From Pratylenchus scribneri (Eukaryota; Nematoda; Chromadorea; Rhabditida; Pratylenchidae), in contig JAQSEB010000016.1 of NCBI GenBank assembly GCA_030063045.1, positions 806,001 to 870,000 of the forward strand: a stretch of 64,000 nucleotides of DNA. Reading direction: 5' to 3'. Numbering within the stretch: the stretch's first letter is position 1; every line of letters starts with the position of its first letter. The notes below the pieces were generated by a model. That model made no database searches and was not told where the DNA came from. It saw nothing but the letters and a program-made list of their open reading frames with translations. The position numbers and the translations under genes were made by a program. Below are positions 25,206 through 37,344 of this stretch, piece after piece.

Positions 25206-25854
25206 CAGCTTTTAATAAAATTGGCAATGTTTCATTTCAGCTACTGTACGTGTACCCCATTCAATTTCAATCAAGTGCGATCTGCGATACCGTATTCTCT
25301 CCCTTCTTCTTATTTACTGCGGAGAAAAGAGGGAGGAACATAGCTTATCTTATATGCCTCAAGGGCAAATTCATCCTTCCCTTTCCCTCCCTCTCTTCCT
25401 TGCTTCCTTCCCTCCAACTACCGTATTTTCTAAAAGAGAAATCCATGGCTCCAAAAATAGTGAAAATATAGATCTATATGTATCTGATATTTTTGAATAA
25501 AATAAATTGTATTAATCATAGTATCGATGGAAAAATACAATAAAAATATTAATGGGATATTAAAGTCAGAGAATAGATTTCCAATTCCAATATTAGAGAA
25601 TGAACTTTAAATGAGTAAAACAATGTTTATTTAAGCCTTTTTTTGTTTTTAAGCTTACTTATAGCTTAATTTTTCCCTGACAAACTTGAATTTGCTGTCC
25701 CTCTTCTGAGGCAGTGAATTCAGTTCGTTGTCGGTTTTCCAACTCATTTTGTAATGACAACATTTTCAGGCGTTCTCGATCCGCAATTCGGCTAATCTTT
25801 CATTAATATCAATTTAATCCAAAGTTTGATTCAACCTTTTCAATGGTTTCACGG

Positions 25855-26227
25855 GTATTACGCGTTTTGCAGACCCGTAATTTGCGGACGAAACGGTTTG
25901 GTGCCGCTGGCGGTAAAGTTGATGTAGCATTGTTTATGGCATTTTATTAGGCATAAAATTAGCTACAAAATGACATCAAAAGCTTTGGCTAATTTTGAGT
26001 TTTCAGCGAGTTATGACCATAAAACAGTCAAAATACAATTTTAATTAAACCAACGGTTTTTTGGCCATAACTCACTGAAAACTCAAAATTGGCCAAAGCT
26101 TTTGATGCCATTTTGTAGCTAATTTTATGACTAAAAAAATGCCATAAACAATACTACATCAACTTTATCGCCAGCGGCACGAAACCATTTCGTCCGCAAA
26201 TTATGGGTCCGCAAAATGCGGCTAGCC
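25855..26227. mobile_element. Mutator-like MITE with long inverted repeats, inside IFT20 exon
   Basis: The element is flanked by a 9-bp direct repeat, GTTTCACGG, at 25846-25854 and 26228-26236. The two halves are about 170-bp inverted repeats of roughly 90% identity (shared words include AATTTGCGGACGAAA and GTTGATGTAG) around a loop of about 30 bp. A 9-bp target duplication with long inverted repeats is typical of Mutator-like (MULE) non-autonomous elements. Removing the element and one copy of the duplication restores a continuous, phase-correct IFT20 exon. Confidence 0.85.
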
Positions 26228-26437
26228 GTTTCACGGACTTTCTGGATTGTTTGGAGGAATTGTTCGAATTGGCCAATGAATTGTTTCCCTTGGGTGGCCA
26301 ATTTGTTGGATGATTCCAACTGGACTGAATTGAGGAAAATGAATGAATGGGGATGGGGAATAGAAAATATAGGGAATCAAGAGTTTTTGTCCCATATCTT
26401 CATAAGGCGATAACAAATTTTAAAAGGAAATATTCAT

Positions 26438-29400
26438 ACTCGGGCCGATTTTGAAAAATTCTTATTTGAAATTTTCCATTTTAAAGGTGTTTTTTGAAAA
26501 TTTTTAAAAATCATAACTAAAAAACGTATAGAGTTCTATGCCTAGTTTTTTTTTTTATTTTTTAGCTTACAATTATTAAGATATAATCAGAAAATTTTAG
26601 ACTGAAAACTCGGGCCGATTTTTGAAAAATTCTTATTTGAAATTTTCCATTTTAAAGGTGTTATTTTTAAAAATCATAACCCCTCGGTCACAGTGAGGCG
26701 GAAGGACGCCGAGGAGAACGGAAAACGTTTTGGCCTTCCGCCGAGTTGTGGTCACATTCAGCGGAATTTTTCATTCCGTCGCCGACAAAAAATTTCCGCC
26801 CATTTTGTGGTCACATTACCAGTTTCCTCCTAAATCATTGTGACCACAAAATTGGACGGAATTTTTTGTCGGCGACGGAATGAAAAATTCCGCTGAATGT
26901 GACCACTCAGATTTTCAGGAAAACGCCGAACGGAAATCGAATGCAATTCCGTCGTCTCAAAACGCCGCGGTGGTCACAATAAAATTTGAGAGTTTTTCCG
27001 CTCTTTCAATTAAAAATAAAATTCAGATTTTGAAAAATTCTTATTTGAAATTTTCCATTTTATAGGTGTTTTTTGAAAATTTTTAAAAATTCATAACTAA
27101 AAAACGTATAGAGTTCTATGCCTAGTTTTTTTTTTATTTTTTAGCTTACAATTATTAAGATATAATCAGAAAATTTTAGACTGAAAACTCGGGCCGATTT
27201 TGAAAAATTCTTATTTGAAATTTTCCATTCTATAGGTGTTTTTTGAAAATTTTTAAAAATTCATAACTAAAAAACGTATAGAGTTCTATGCCTAGTTTTT
27301 TTTTTATTTTTTAGCTTACAATTATTAAGATATAATCAGAAAATTTTAGACCGAAAACTCGGGCCGATTTTGAAAAATTCTTATTTGAAATTTTCCATTT
27401 TAAAGGTGTTTTTTGAAAATTTTTAAAAATTCATAACTAAAAAACGTATAGAGTTCTATGCCTAGTTTTTTTTTTATTTTTTAGCTTACAATTATTAAGA
27501 TATAATCAGAAAATTTTAGACCGAAAACTCGGGCCGATTTTGAAAAATTCTTATTTGAAATTTTCCATTTTATAGGTGTTTTTTGAAAATTTTTAAAAAT
27601 TCATAACTAAAAAACGTATAGAGTTCTATGCCTAGTTTTTTTTTTATTTTTTAGCTTACAATTATTAAGATATAATCAGAAAATTTTAGACTGAAAACTC
27701 GGGCCGATTTTGAAAAATTCTTATTTGAAATTTTCCATTTTATAGGTGTTTTTTGAAAATTTTTAAAAATTCATAACTAAAAAACGTATAGAGTTCTAGG
27801 CCTAGTTTTTTTTTTATTTTTTAGCTTACAATTATTAAGATATAATCAGAAAATTTTAGACTGAAAACTCGGGCCGATTTTGAAAAATTCTTATTTGAAA
27901 TTTTCCATTCTATAGGTGTTTTTTGAAAATTTTTAAAAATTCATAACTAAAAAACGTATAGAGTTCTAGGCCTAGATTTTTTTTATTTTTTAGCTTACAA
28001 TTATTAAGATATAATCAGAAAATTTTAGACTGAAAACTCGGGCCGATTTTGAAAAATTCTTATTTGAAATTTTCCATTTTATAGGTGTTTTTTGAAAATT
28101 TTTAAAAATTCATAACTAAAAAACGTATAGAGTTCTATGCCTAGTTTTTTTTTTATTTTTTAGCTTACAATTATTAAGATATAATCAGAAAATTTTAGAC
28201 TGAAAACTCGGGCCGATTTTGAAAAATTCTTATTTGAAATTTTCCATTTTATAGGTGTTTTTTGAAAATTTTTAAAAATTCATAACTAAAAAACGTATAG
28301 AGTTCTATGCCTAGTTTTTTTTTTATTTTTTAGCTTACAATTATTAAGATATAATCAGAAAATTTTAGACTGAAAACTCGGGCCGATTTTGAAAAATTCT
28401 TATTTGAAATTTTCCATTCTATAGGTGTTTTTTGAAAATTTTTAAAAATTCATAACTAAAAAACGTATAGAGTTCTATGCCTAGTTTTTTTTTTATTTTT
28501 TAGCTTACAATTATTAAGATATAATCAGAAAATTTTAGACTGAAAACTCGGGCCGATTTTGAAAAATTCTTATTTGAAATTTTCCATTTTATAGGTGTTT
28601 TTTGAAAATTTTTAAAAATTCATAACTAAAAAACGTATAGAGTTCTATGCCTAGTTTTTTTTTTATTTTTTAGCTTACAATTATTAAGATATAATCAGAA
28701 AATTTTAGACTGAAAACTCGGGCCGATTTTGAAAAATTCTTATTTGAAATTTTCCATTTTATAGGTGTTTTTTGAAAATTTTTAAAAATTCATAACTAAA
28801 AAACGTATAGAGTTCTAGGCCTAGTTTTTTTTTTATTTTTTAGCTTACAATTATTAAGATATAATCAGAAAATTTTAGACTGAAAACTCGGGCCGATTTT
28901 GAAAAATTCTTATTTGAAATTTTCCATTTTATAGGTGTTTTTTGAAAATTTTTAAAAATTCATAACTAATAAACGTATAGAGTTCTATGCCTAGTTTTTT
29001 TTTTATTTTTTAGCTTACAATTATTAAGATATAATCAGAAAATTTTAGACTGAAAACTCGGGCCGATTTTGAAAAATTCTTATTTGAAATTTTCCATTTT
29101 ATAGGTGTTTTTTGAAAATTTTTAAAAATTCATAACTAAAAAACGTATAGAGTTCTAGGCCTAGATTTTTTTTATTTTTTAGCTTACAATTATTAAGATA
29201 TAATCAGAAAATTTTAGACTGAAAACTCGGGCCGATTTTGAAAAATTCTTATTTGAAATTTTCCATTCTATAGGTGTTTTTTGAAAATTTTTAAAAATTC
29301 ATAACTAAAAAACGTATAGAGTTCTAGGCCTAGATTTTTTTTATTTTTTAGCTTACAATTATTAAGATATAATCAGAAAATTTTAGACTGAAAACTCGGG

Positions 29401-32400
29401 CCGATTTTGAAAAATTCTTATTTGAAATTTTCCATTTTATAGGTGTTTTTTAAAAATTTTTAAAAATTCATAACTAAAAAACGTATAGAGTTCTAGGCCT
29501 AGATTTTTTTTTATTTTTTAGCTTACAATTATTAAGATATAATCAGAAAATTTTAGACTGAAAACTCGGGCCGATTTTGAAAAATTCTTATTTGAAATTT
29601 TCCATTTTAAAGGTGTTTTTTGAAAATTTTTAAAAATTCATAACTAAAAAACGTATAGAGTTCTAGGCCTAGATTTTTTTTATTTTTTAGCTTACAATTA
29701 TTAAGATATAATCAGAAAATTTTAGACTGAAAACTCGGGCCGATTTTGAAAAATTCTTATTTGAAATTTTCCATTTTATAGGTGTTTTTTGAAAATTTTT
29801 AAAAATTCATAACTAAAAAACGTATAGAGTTCTATGCCTAGTTTTTTTTTATTTTTTAGCTTACAATTATTAAGATATAATCAGAAAATTTTAGATTGAA
29901 AACTCGGGCCGATTTTGAAAAATTCTTATTTGAAATTTTCCATTCTATAGGTGTTTTTTGAAAATTTTTAAAAATTCATAACTAAAAAACGTATAGAGTT
30001 CTATGCCTAGTTTTTTTTTTTATTTTAGCTTACAATTATTAAGATATAATCAGAAAATTTTAGACTGAAAACTCGGGCCGATTTTGAAAAATTCTTATTT
30101 GAAATTTTCCATTTTATAGGTGTTTTTTGAAAATTTTTAAAAATTCATAACTAAAAAACGTATAGAGTTCTATGCCTAGTTTTTTTTTTATTTTTTAGCT
30201 TACAATTATTAAGATATAATCAGAAAATTTTAGACTGAAAACTCGGGCCGATTTTGAAAAATTCTTATTTGAAATTTTCCATTCTATAGGTGTTTTTTGA
30301 AAATTTTTAAAAATTCATAACTAAAAAACGTATAGAGTTCTATGCCTAGTTTTTTTTTTATTTTTTAGCTTACAATTATTAAGATATAATCAGAAAATTT
30401 TAGACTGAAAACTCGGGCCGATTTTGAAAAATTCTTATTTGAAATTTTCCATTTTATAGGTGTTTTTTGAAAATTTTTAAAAATTCATAACTAAAAAACG
30501 TATAGAGTTCTATGCCTAGTTTTTTTTTTATTTTTTAGCTTACAATTATTAAGATATAATCAGAAAATTTTAGACTGAAAACTCGGGCCGATTTTGAAAA
30601 ATTCTTATTTGAAATTTTCCATTTTATAGGTGTTTTTTGAAAATTTTTAAAAATTCATAACTAAAAAACGTATAGAGTTCTAGGCCTAGATTTTTTTTAT
30701 TTTTTAGCTTACAATTATTAAGATATAATCAGAAAATTTTAGACTGAAAACTCGGGCCGATTTTGAAAAATTCTTATTTGAAATTTTCCATTCTATAGGT
30801 GTTTTTTGAAAATTTTTAAAAATTCATAACTAAAAAACGTATAGAGTTCTAGGCCTAGATTTTTTTTATTTTTTAGCTTACAATTATTAAGATATAATCA
30901 GAAAATTTTAGACTGAAAACTCGGGCCGATTTTGAAAAATTCTTATTTGAAATTTTCCATTTTATAGGTGTTTTTTAAAAATTTTTAAAAATTCATAACT
31001 AAAAAACGTATAGAGTTCTAGGCCTAGATTTTTTTTTATTTTTTAGCTTACAATTATTAAGATATAATCAGAAAATTTTAGACTGAAAACTCGGGCCGAT
31101 TTTGAAAAATTCTTATTTGAAATTTTCCATTTTAAAGGTGTTTTTTGAAAATTTTTAAAAATTCATAACTAAAAAACGTATAGAGTTCTAGGCCTAGATT
31201 TTTTTTATTTTTTAGCTTACAATTATTAAGATATAATCAGAAAATTTTAGACTGAAAACTCGGGCCGATTTTGAAAAATTCTTATTTGAAATTTTCCATT
31301 TTATAGGTGTTTTTTGAAAATTTTTAAAAATTCATAACTAAAAAACGTATAGAGTTCTATGCCTAGTTTTTTTTTATTTTTTAGCTTACAATTATTAAGA
31401 TATAATCAGAAAATTTTAGATTGAAAACTCGGGCCGATTTTGAAAAATTCTTATTTGAAATTTTCCATTCTATAGGTGTTTTTTGAAAATTTTTAAAAAT
31501 TCATAACTAAAAAACGTATAGAGTTCTATGCCTAGTTTTTTTTTTTATTTTTTAGCTTACAATTATTAAGATATAATCAGAAAATTTTAGACTGAAAACT
31601 CGGGCCGATTTTGAAAAATTCTTATTTGAAATTTTCCATTCTATAGGTGTTTTTTGAAAATTTTTAAAAATTCATAACTAAAAAACGTATAGAGTTCTAG
31701 GCCTAGATTTTTTTTATTTTTTAGCTTACAATTATTAAGATATAATCAGAAAATTTTAGACTGAAAACTCGGGCCGATTTTGAAAAATTCTTATTTGAAA
31801 TTTTCCATTTTATAGGTGTTTTTTAAAAATTTTTAAAAATTCATAACTAAAAAACGTATAGAGTTCTAGGCCTAGATTTTTTTTTATTTTTTAGCTTACA
31901 ATTATTAAGATATAATCAGAAAATTTTAGACTGAAAACTCGGGCCGATTTTGAAAAATTCTTATTTGAAATTTTCCATTTTAAAGGTGTTTTTTGAAAAT
32001 TTTTAAAAATTCATAACTAAAAAACGTATAGAGTTCTAGGCCTAGATTTTTTTTATTTTTTAGCTTACAATTATTAAGATATAATCAGAAAATTTTAGAC
32101 TGAAAACTCGGGCCGATTTTGAAAAATTCTTATTTGAAATTTTCCATTTTATAGGTGTTTTTTGAAAATTTTTAAAAATTCATAACTAAAAAACGTATAG
32201 AGTTCTATGCCTAGTTTTTTTTTATTTTTTAGCTTACAATTATTAAGATATAATCAGAAAATTTTAGATTGAAAACTCGGGCCGATTTTGAAAAATTCTT
32301 ATTTGAAATTTTCCATTCTATAGGTGTTTTTTGAAAATTTTTAAAAATTCATAACTAAAAAACGTATAGAGTTCTATGCCTAGTTTTTTTTTTTATTTTT

Positions 32401-35400
32401 TAGCTTACAATTATTAAGATATAATCAGAAAATTTTAGACTGAAAACTCGGGCCGATTTTGAAAAATTCTTATTTGAAATTTTCCATTTTATAGGTGTTT
32501 TTTGAAAATTTTTAAAAATTCATAACTAAAAAACGTATAGAGTTCTATGCCTAGTTTTTTTTTTATTTTTTAGCTTACAATTATTAAGATATAATCAGAA
32601 AATTTTAGACTGAAAACTCGGGCCGATTTTGAAAAATTCTTATTTGAAATTTTCCATTCTATAGGTGTTTTTTGAAAATTTTTAAAAATTCATAACTAAA
32701 AAACGTATAGAGTTCTATGCCTAGTTTTTTTTTTATTTTTTAGCTTACAATTATTAAGATATAATCAGAAAATTTTAGACTGAAAACTCGGGCCGATTTT
32801 GAAAAATTCTTATTTGAAATTTTCCATTCTATAGGTGTTTTTTGAAAATTTTTAAAAATTCATAACTAAAAAACGTATAGAGTTCTATGCCTAGTTTTTT
32901 TTTTATTTTTTAGCTTACAATTATTAAGATATAATCAGAAAATTTTAGACCGAAAACTCGGGCCGATTTTGAAAAATTCTTATTTGAAATTTTCCATTTT
33001 ATAGGTGTTTTTTGAAAATTTTTAAAAATTCATAACTAAAAAACGTATAGAGTTCTATGCCTAGTTTTTTTTTATTTTTTAGCTTACAATTATTAAGATA
33101 TAATCAGAAAATTTTAGACTGAAAACTCGGGCCGATTTTGAAAAATTCTTATTTGAAATTTTCCATTTTATAGGTGTTTTTTGAAAATTTTTAAAAATTC
33201 ATAACTAAAAAACGTATAGAGTTCTATGCCTAGTTTTTTTTTTATTTTTTAGCTTACAATTATTAAGATATAATCAGAAAATTTTAGACTGAAAACTCGG
33301 GCCGATTTTGAAAAATTCTTATTTGAAATTTTCCATTTTATAGGTGTTTTTTGAAAATTTTTAAAAATTCATAACTAAAAAACGTATAGCGTTCTATGCC
33401 TAGTTTTTTTTTTATTTTTTAGCTTACAATTATTAAGATATAATCAGAAAATTTTAGACTGAAAACTCGGGCCGATTTTGAAAAATTCTTATTTGAAATT
33501 TTCCATTCTATAGGTGTTTTTTGAAAATTTTTAAAAATTCATAACTAAAAAACGTATAGAGTTCTATGCCTAGTTTTTTTTTTATTTTTTAGCTTACAAT
33601 TATTAAGATATAATCAGAAAATTTTAGACTGAAAACTCGGGCCGATTTTGAAAAATTCTTATTTGAAATTTTCCATTTTATAGGTGTTTTTTGAAAATTT
33701 TTAAAAATTCATAACTAAAAAACGTATAGAGTTCTATGCCTAGTTTTTTTTTTATTTTTTAGCTTACAATTATTAAGATATAATCAGAAAATTTTAGACT
33801 GAAAACTCGGGCCGATTTTGAAAAATTCTTATTTGAAATTTTCCATTTTATAGGTGTTTTTTGAAAATTTTTAAAAATTCATAACTAAAAAACGTATAGA
33901 GTTCTATGCCTAGTTTTTTTTTTATTTTTTAGCTTACAATTATTAAGATATAATCAGAAAATTTTAGACTGAAAACTCGGGCCGATTTTGAAAAATTCTT
34001 ATTTGAAATTTTCCATTCTATAGGTGTTTTTTGAAAATTTTTAAAAATTCATAACTAAAAAACGTATAGAGTTCTATGCCTAGTTTTTTTTTTATTTTTT
34101 AGCTTACAATTATTAAGATATAATCAGAAAATTTTAGACTGAAAACTCGGGCCGATTTTGAAAAATTCTTATTTGAAATTTTCCATTTTATAGGTGTTTT
34201 TTGAAAATTTTTAAAAATTCATAACTAAAAAACGTATAGAGTTCTATGCCTAGTTTTTTTTTTATTTTTTAGCTTACAATTATTAAGATATAATCAGAAA
34301 ATTTTAGACTGAAAACTCGGGCCGATTTTGAAAAATTCTTATTTGAAATTTTCCATTTTATAGGTGTTTTTTGAAAATTTTTAAAAATTCATAACTAAAA
34401 AACGTATAGAGTTCTAGGCCTAGTTTTTTTTTTATTTTTTAGCTTACAATTATTAAGATATAATCAGAAAATTTTAGACTGAAAACTCGGGCCGATTTTG
34501 AAAAATTCTTATTTGAAATTTTCCATTTTATAGGTGTTTTTTGAAAATTTTTAAAAATTCATAACTAATAAACGTATAGAGTTCTATGCCTAGTTTTTTT
34601 TTTATTTTTTAGCTTACAATTATTAAGATATAATCAGAAAATTTTAGACTGAAAACTCGGGCCGATTTTGAAAAATTCTTATTTGAAATTTTCCATTTTA
34701 TAGGTGTTTTTTGAAAATTTTTAAAAATTCATAACTAAAAAACGTATAGAGTTCTAGGCCTAGATTTTTTTTATTTTTTAGCTTACAATTATTAAGATAT
34801 AATCAGAAAATTTTAGACTGAAAACTCGGGCCGATTTTGAAAAATTCTTATTTGAAATTTTCCATTCTATAGGTGTTTTTTGAAAATTTTTAAAAATTCA
34901 TAACTAAAAAACGTATAGAGTTCTAGGCCTAGATTTTTTTTATTTTTTAGCTTACAATTATTAAGATATAATCAGAAAATTTTAGACTGAAAACTCGGGC
35001 CGATTTTGAAAAATTCTTATTTGAAATTTTCCATTTTATAGGTGTTTTTTGAAAATTTTTAAAAATTCATAACTAAAAAACGTATAGAGTTCTATGCCTA
35101 GATTTTTTTTTATTTTTTAGCTTACAATTATTAAGATATAATCAGAAAATTTTAGACTGAAAACTCGGGCCGATTTTGAAAAATTCTTATTTGAAATTTT
35201 CCATTTTATAGGTGTTTTTTAAAAATTTTTAAAAATTCATAACTAAAAAACGTATAGAGTTCTAGGCCTAGATTTTTTTTTATTTTTTAGCTTACAATTA
35301 TTAAGATATAATCAGAAAATTTTAGACTGAAAACTCGGGCCGATTTTGAAAAATTCTTATTTGAAATTTTCCATTCTATAGGTGTTTTTTGAAAATTTTT

Positions 35401-37327
35401 AAAAATTCATAACTAAAAAACGTATAGAGTTCTAGGCCTAGATTTTTTTTATTTTTTAGCTTACAATTATTAAGATATAATCAGAAAATTTTAGACTGAA
35501 AACTCGGGCCGATTTTGAAAAATTCTTATTTGAAATTTTCCATTTTATAGGTGTTTTTTAAAAATTTTTAAAAATTCATAACTAAAAAACGTATAGAGTT
35601 CTAGGCCTAGATTTTTTTTTATTTTTTAGCTTACAATTATTAAGATATAATCAGAAAATTTTAGACTGAAAACTCGGGCCGATTTTGAAAAATTCTTATT
35701 TGAAATTTTCCATTTTAAAGGTGTTTTTTGAAAATTTTTAAAAATTCATAACTAAAAAACGTATAGAGTTCTAGGCCTAGATTTTTTTTATTTTTTAGCT
35801 TACAATTATTAAGATATAATCAGAAAATTTTAGACTGAAAACTCGGGCCGATTTTGAAAAATTCTTATTTGAAATTTTCCATTTTATAGGTGTTTTTTGA
35901 AAATTTTTAAAAATTCATAACTAAAAAACGTATAGAGTTCTATGCCTAGTTTTTTTTTATTTTTTAGCTTACAATTATTAAGATATAATCAGAAAATTTT
36001 AGATTGAAAACTCGGGCCGATTTTGAAAAATTCTTATTTGAAATTTTCCATTCTATAGGTGTTTTTTGAAAATTTTTAAAAATTCATAACTAAAAAACGT
36101 ATAGAGTTCTATGCCTAGTTTTTTTTTTTATTTTTTAGCTTACAATTATTAAGATATAATCAGAAAATTTTAGACTGAAAACTCGGGCCGATTTTGAAAA
36201 ATTCTTATTTGAAATTTTCCATTTTATAGGTGTTTTTTGAAAATTTTTAAAAATTCATAACTAAAAAACGTATAGAGTTCTATGCCTAGTTTTTTTTTTA
36301 TTTTTTAGCTTACAATTATTAAGATATAATCAGAAAATTTTAGACTGAAAACTCGGGCCGATTTTGAAAAATTCTTATTTGAAATTTTCCATTCTATAGG
36401 TGTTTTTTGAAAATTTTTAAAAATTCATAACTAAAAAACGTATAGAGTTCTATGCCTAGTTTTTTTTTTATTTTTTAGCTTACAATTATTAAGATATAAT
36501 CAGAAAATTTTAGACTGAAAACTCGGGCCGATTTTGAAAAATTCTTATTTGAAATTTTCCATTCTATAGGTGTTTTTTGAAAATTTTTAAAAATTCATAA
36601 CTAAAAAACGTATAGAGTTCTATGCCTAGTTTTTTTTTTATTTTTTAGCTTACAATTATTAAGATATAATCAGAAAATTTTAGACCGAAAACTCGGGCCG
36701 ATTTTGAAAAATTCTTATTTGAAATTTTCCATTTTATAGGTGTTTTTTGAAAATTTTTAAAAATTCATAACTAAAAAACGTATAGAGTTCTATGCCTAGT
36801 TTTTTTTTATTTTTTAGCTTACAATTATTAAGATATAATCAGAAAATTTTAGACTGAAAACTCGGGCCGATTTTGAAAAATTCTTATTTGAAATTTTCCA
36901 TTTTATAGGTGTTTTTTGAAAATTTTTAAAAATTCATAACTAAAAAACGTATAGAGTTCTATGCCTAGTTTTTTTTTTATTTTTTAGCTTACAATTATTA
37001 AGATATAATCAGAAAATTTTAGACTGAAAACTCGGGCCGATTTTGAAAAATTCTTATTTGAAATTTTCCATTTTAAAGGTGTTTTTTGAAAATTTTTAAA
37101 AATTCATAACTAAAAAACGTATAGAGTTCTATGCCTAGTTTTTTTTTTTATTTTTTAGCTTACAATTATTAAGATATAATCAGAATATTTTAGACTGAAA
37201 ACTCGGGCCGATTTTGAAAAATTCTTATTTGAAATTTTCCATTTTATAGGTGTTTTTTGAAAATTTTTAAAAATTCATAACTAAAAAACGTATAGAGTTC
37301 TAGGCCTAGATTTTTTATTTTTTAGCT
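26438..37327. repeat. 170-bp satellite array, about 62 copies
   Basis: Tandem units of 169-171 bp, each starting near ACTCGGGCCGATTTTG and containing TTCTTATTTGAAATTTTCC, AACGTATAGAGTTCTA and GCTTACAATTATTAAG. Units are about 97-99% identical and differ at a few recurrent sites (ATGCCTAG/AGGCCTAG, TTTATAGG/TTCTATAGG/TTTAAAGG). Variant combinations recur in blocks, which shows higher-order amplification. The array is interrupted near its left end (about 26690-27020) by a foldback element. There is no coding potential. Confidence 0.97.
26690..27020. mobile_element. GC-richer foldback element inside the satellite
   Basis: Arms of about 70 bp at 26748-26816 and 26833-26906 are near-perfect inverted repeats (GTGGTCACATTCAGCGG, GTCGCCGACAAAAAATT) around a 16-bp loop. 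The outer parts contain CGGAAAACG and CCGCCGAG words. The satellite resumes on the right at an earlier point of its unit than where it broke off on the left, so about 75 bp of unit is duplicated across the insertion and no simple short target duplication is visible. Confidence 0.75.
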
Positions 37328-37344
37328 TAAATAATTTATTATTC

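Larger units (their letters stand above)
24736..26324 (-). pseudogene. ift-20: IFT20 homologue interrupted by a MITE; 5' exon not found
   Basis: IFT20 is a small coiled-coil subunit of the IFT-B ciliary transport complex that links vesicle traffic at the Golgi to cilia; in nematodes it acts in ciliated sensory neurons. Minus-strand pieces: 26324-25836 (contains the insertion), 25796-25686 and 24849-24736 (stop TAA). The last exon (VLERLRVELQSLKEVEAQQ) closely matches the IFT20 C-terminus, and the earlier pieces (GKQFIGQFEQFL; ISRIADRERLKM) match its middle. All junctions are phase 0. The first exon (about 25-30 residues) was not found; the 170-bp satellite starts about 110 bp upstream. A 373-bp MITE at 25855-26227 lies in the coding exon between VRET and IEK and adds an in-frame stop at about 26131. 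Unless the insertion is spliced out or absent from the other allele, this copy is broken. Confidence 0.75.

Noticed and set aside
26325..26416. Peptide PYEDMGQKLLIP on the minus strand as the missing IFT20 N-terminus
   Set aside because: Faint resemblance only; there is no GT donor before the next acceptor and the frame does not join to the exon at 26324.
26438..37327. Regular repeats that could suggest a CRISPR array
   Set aside because: Units are contiguous 170-bp monomers with no unique spacers, in a eukaryotic genome; it is a satellite.
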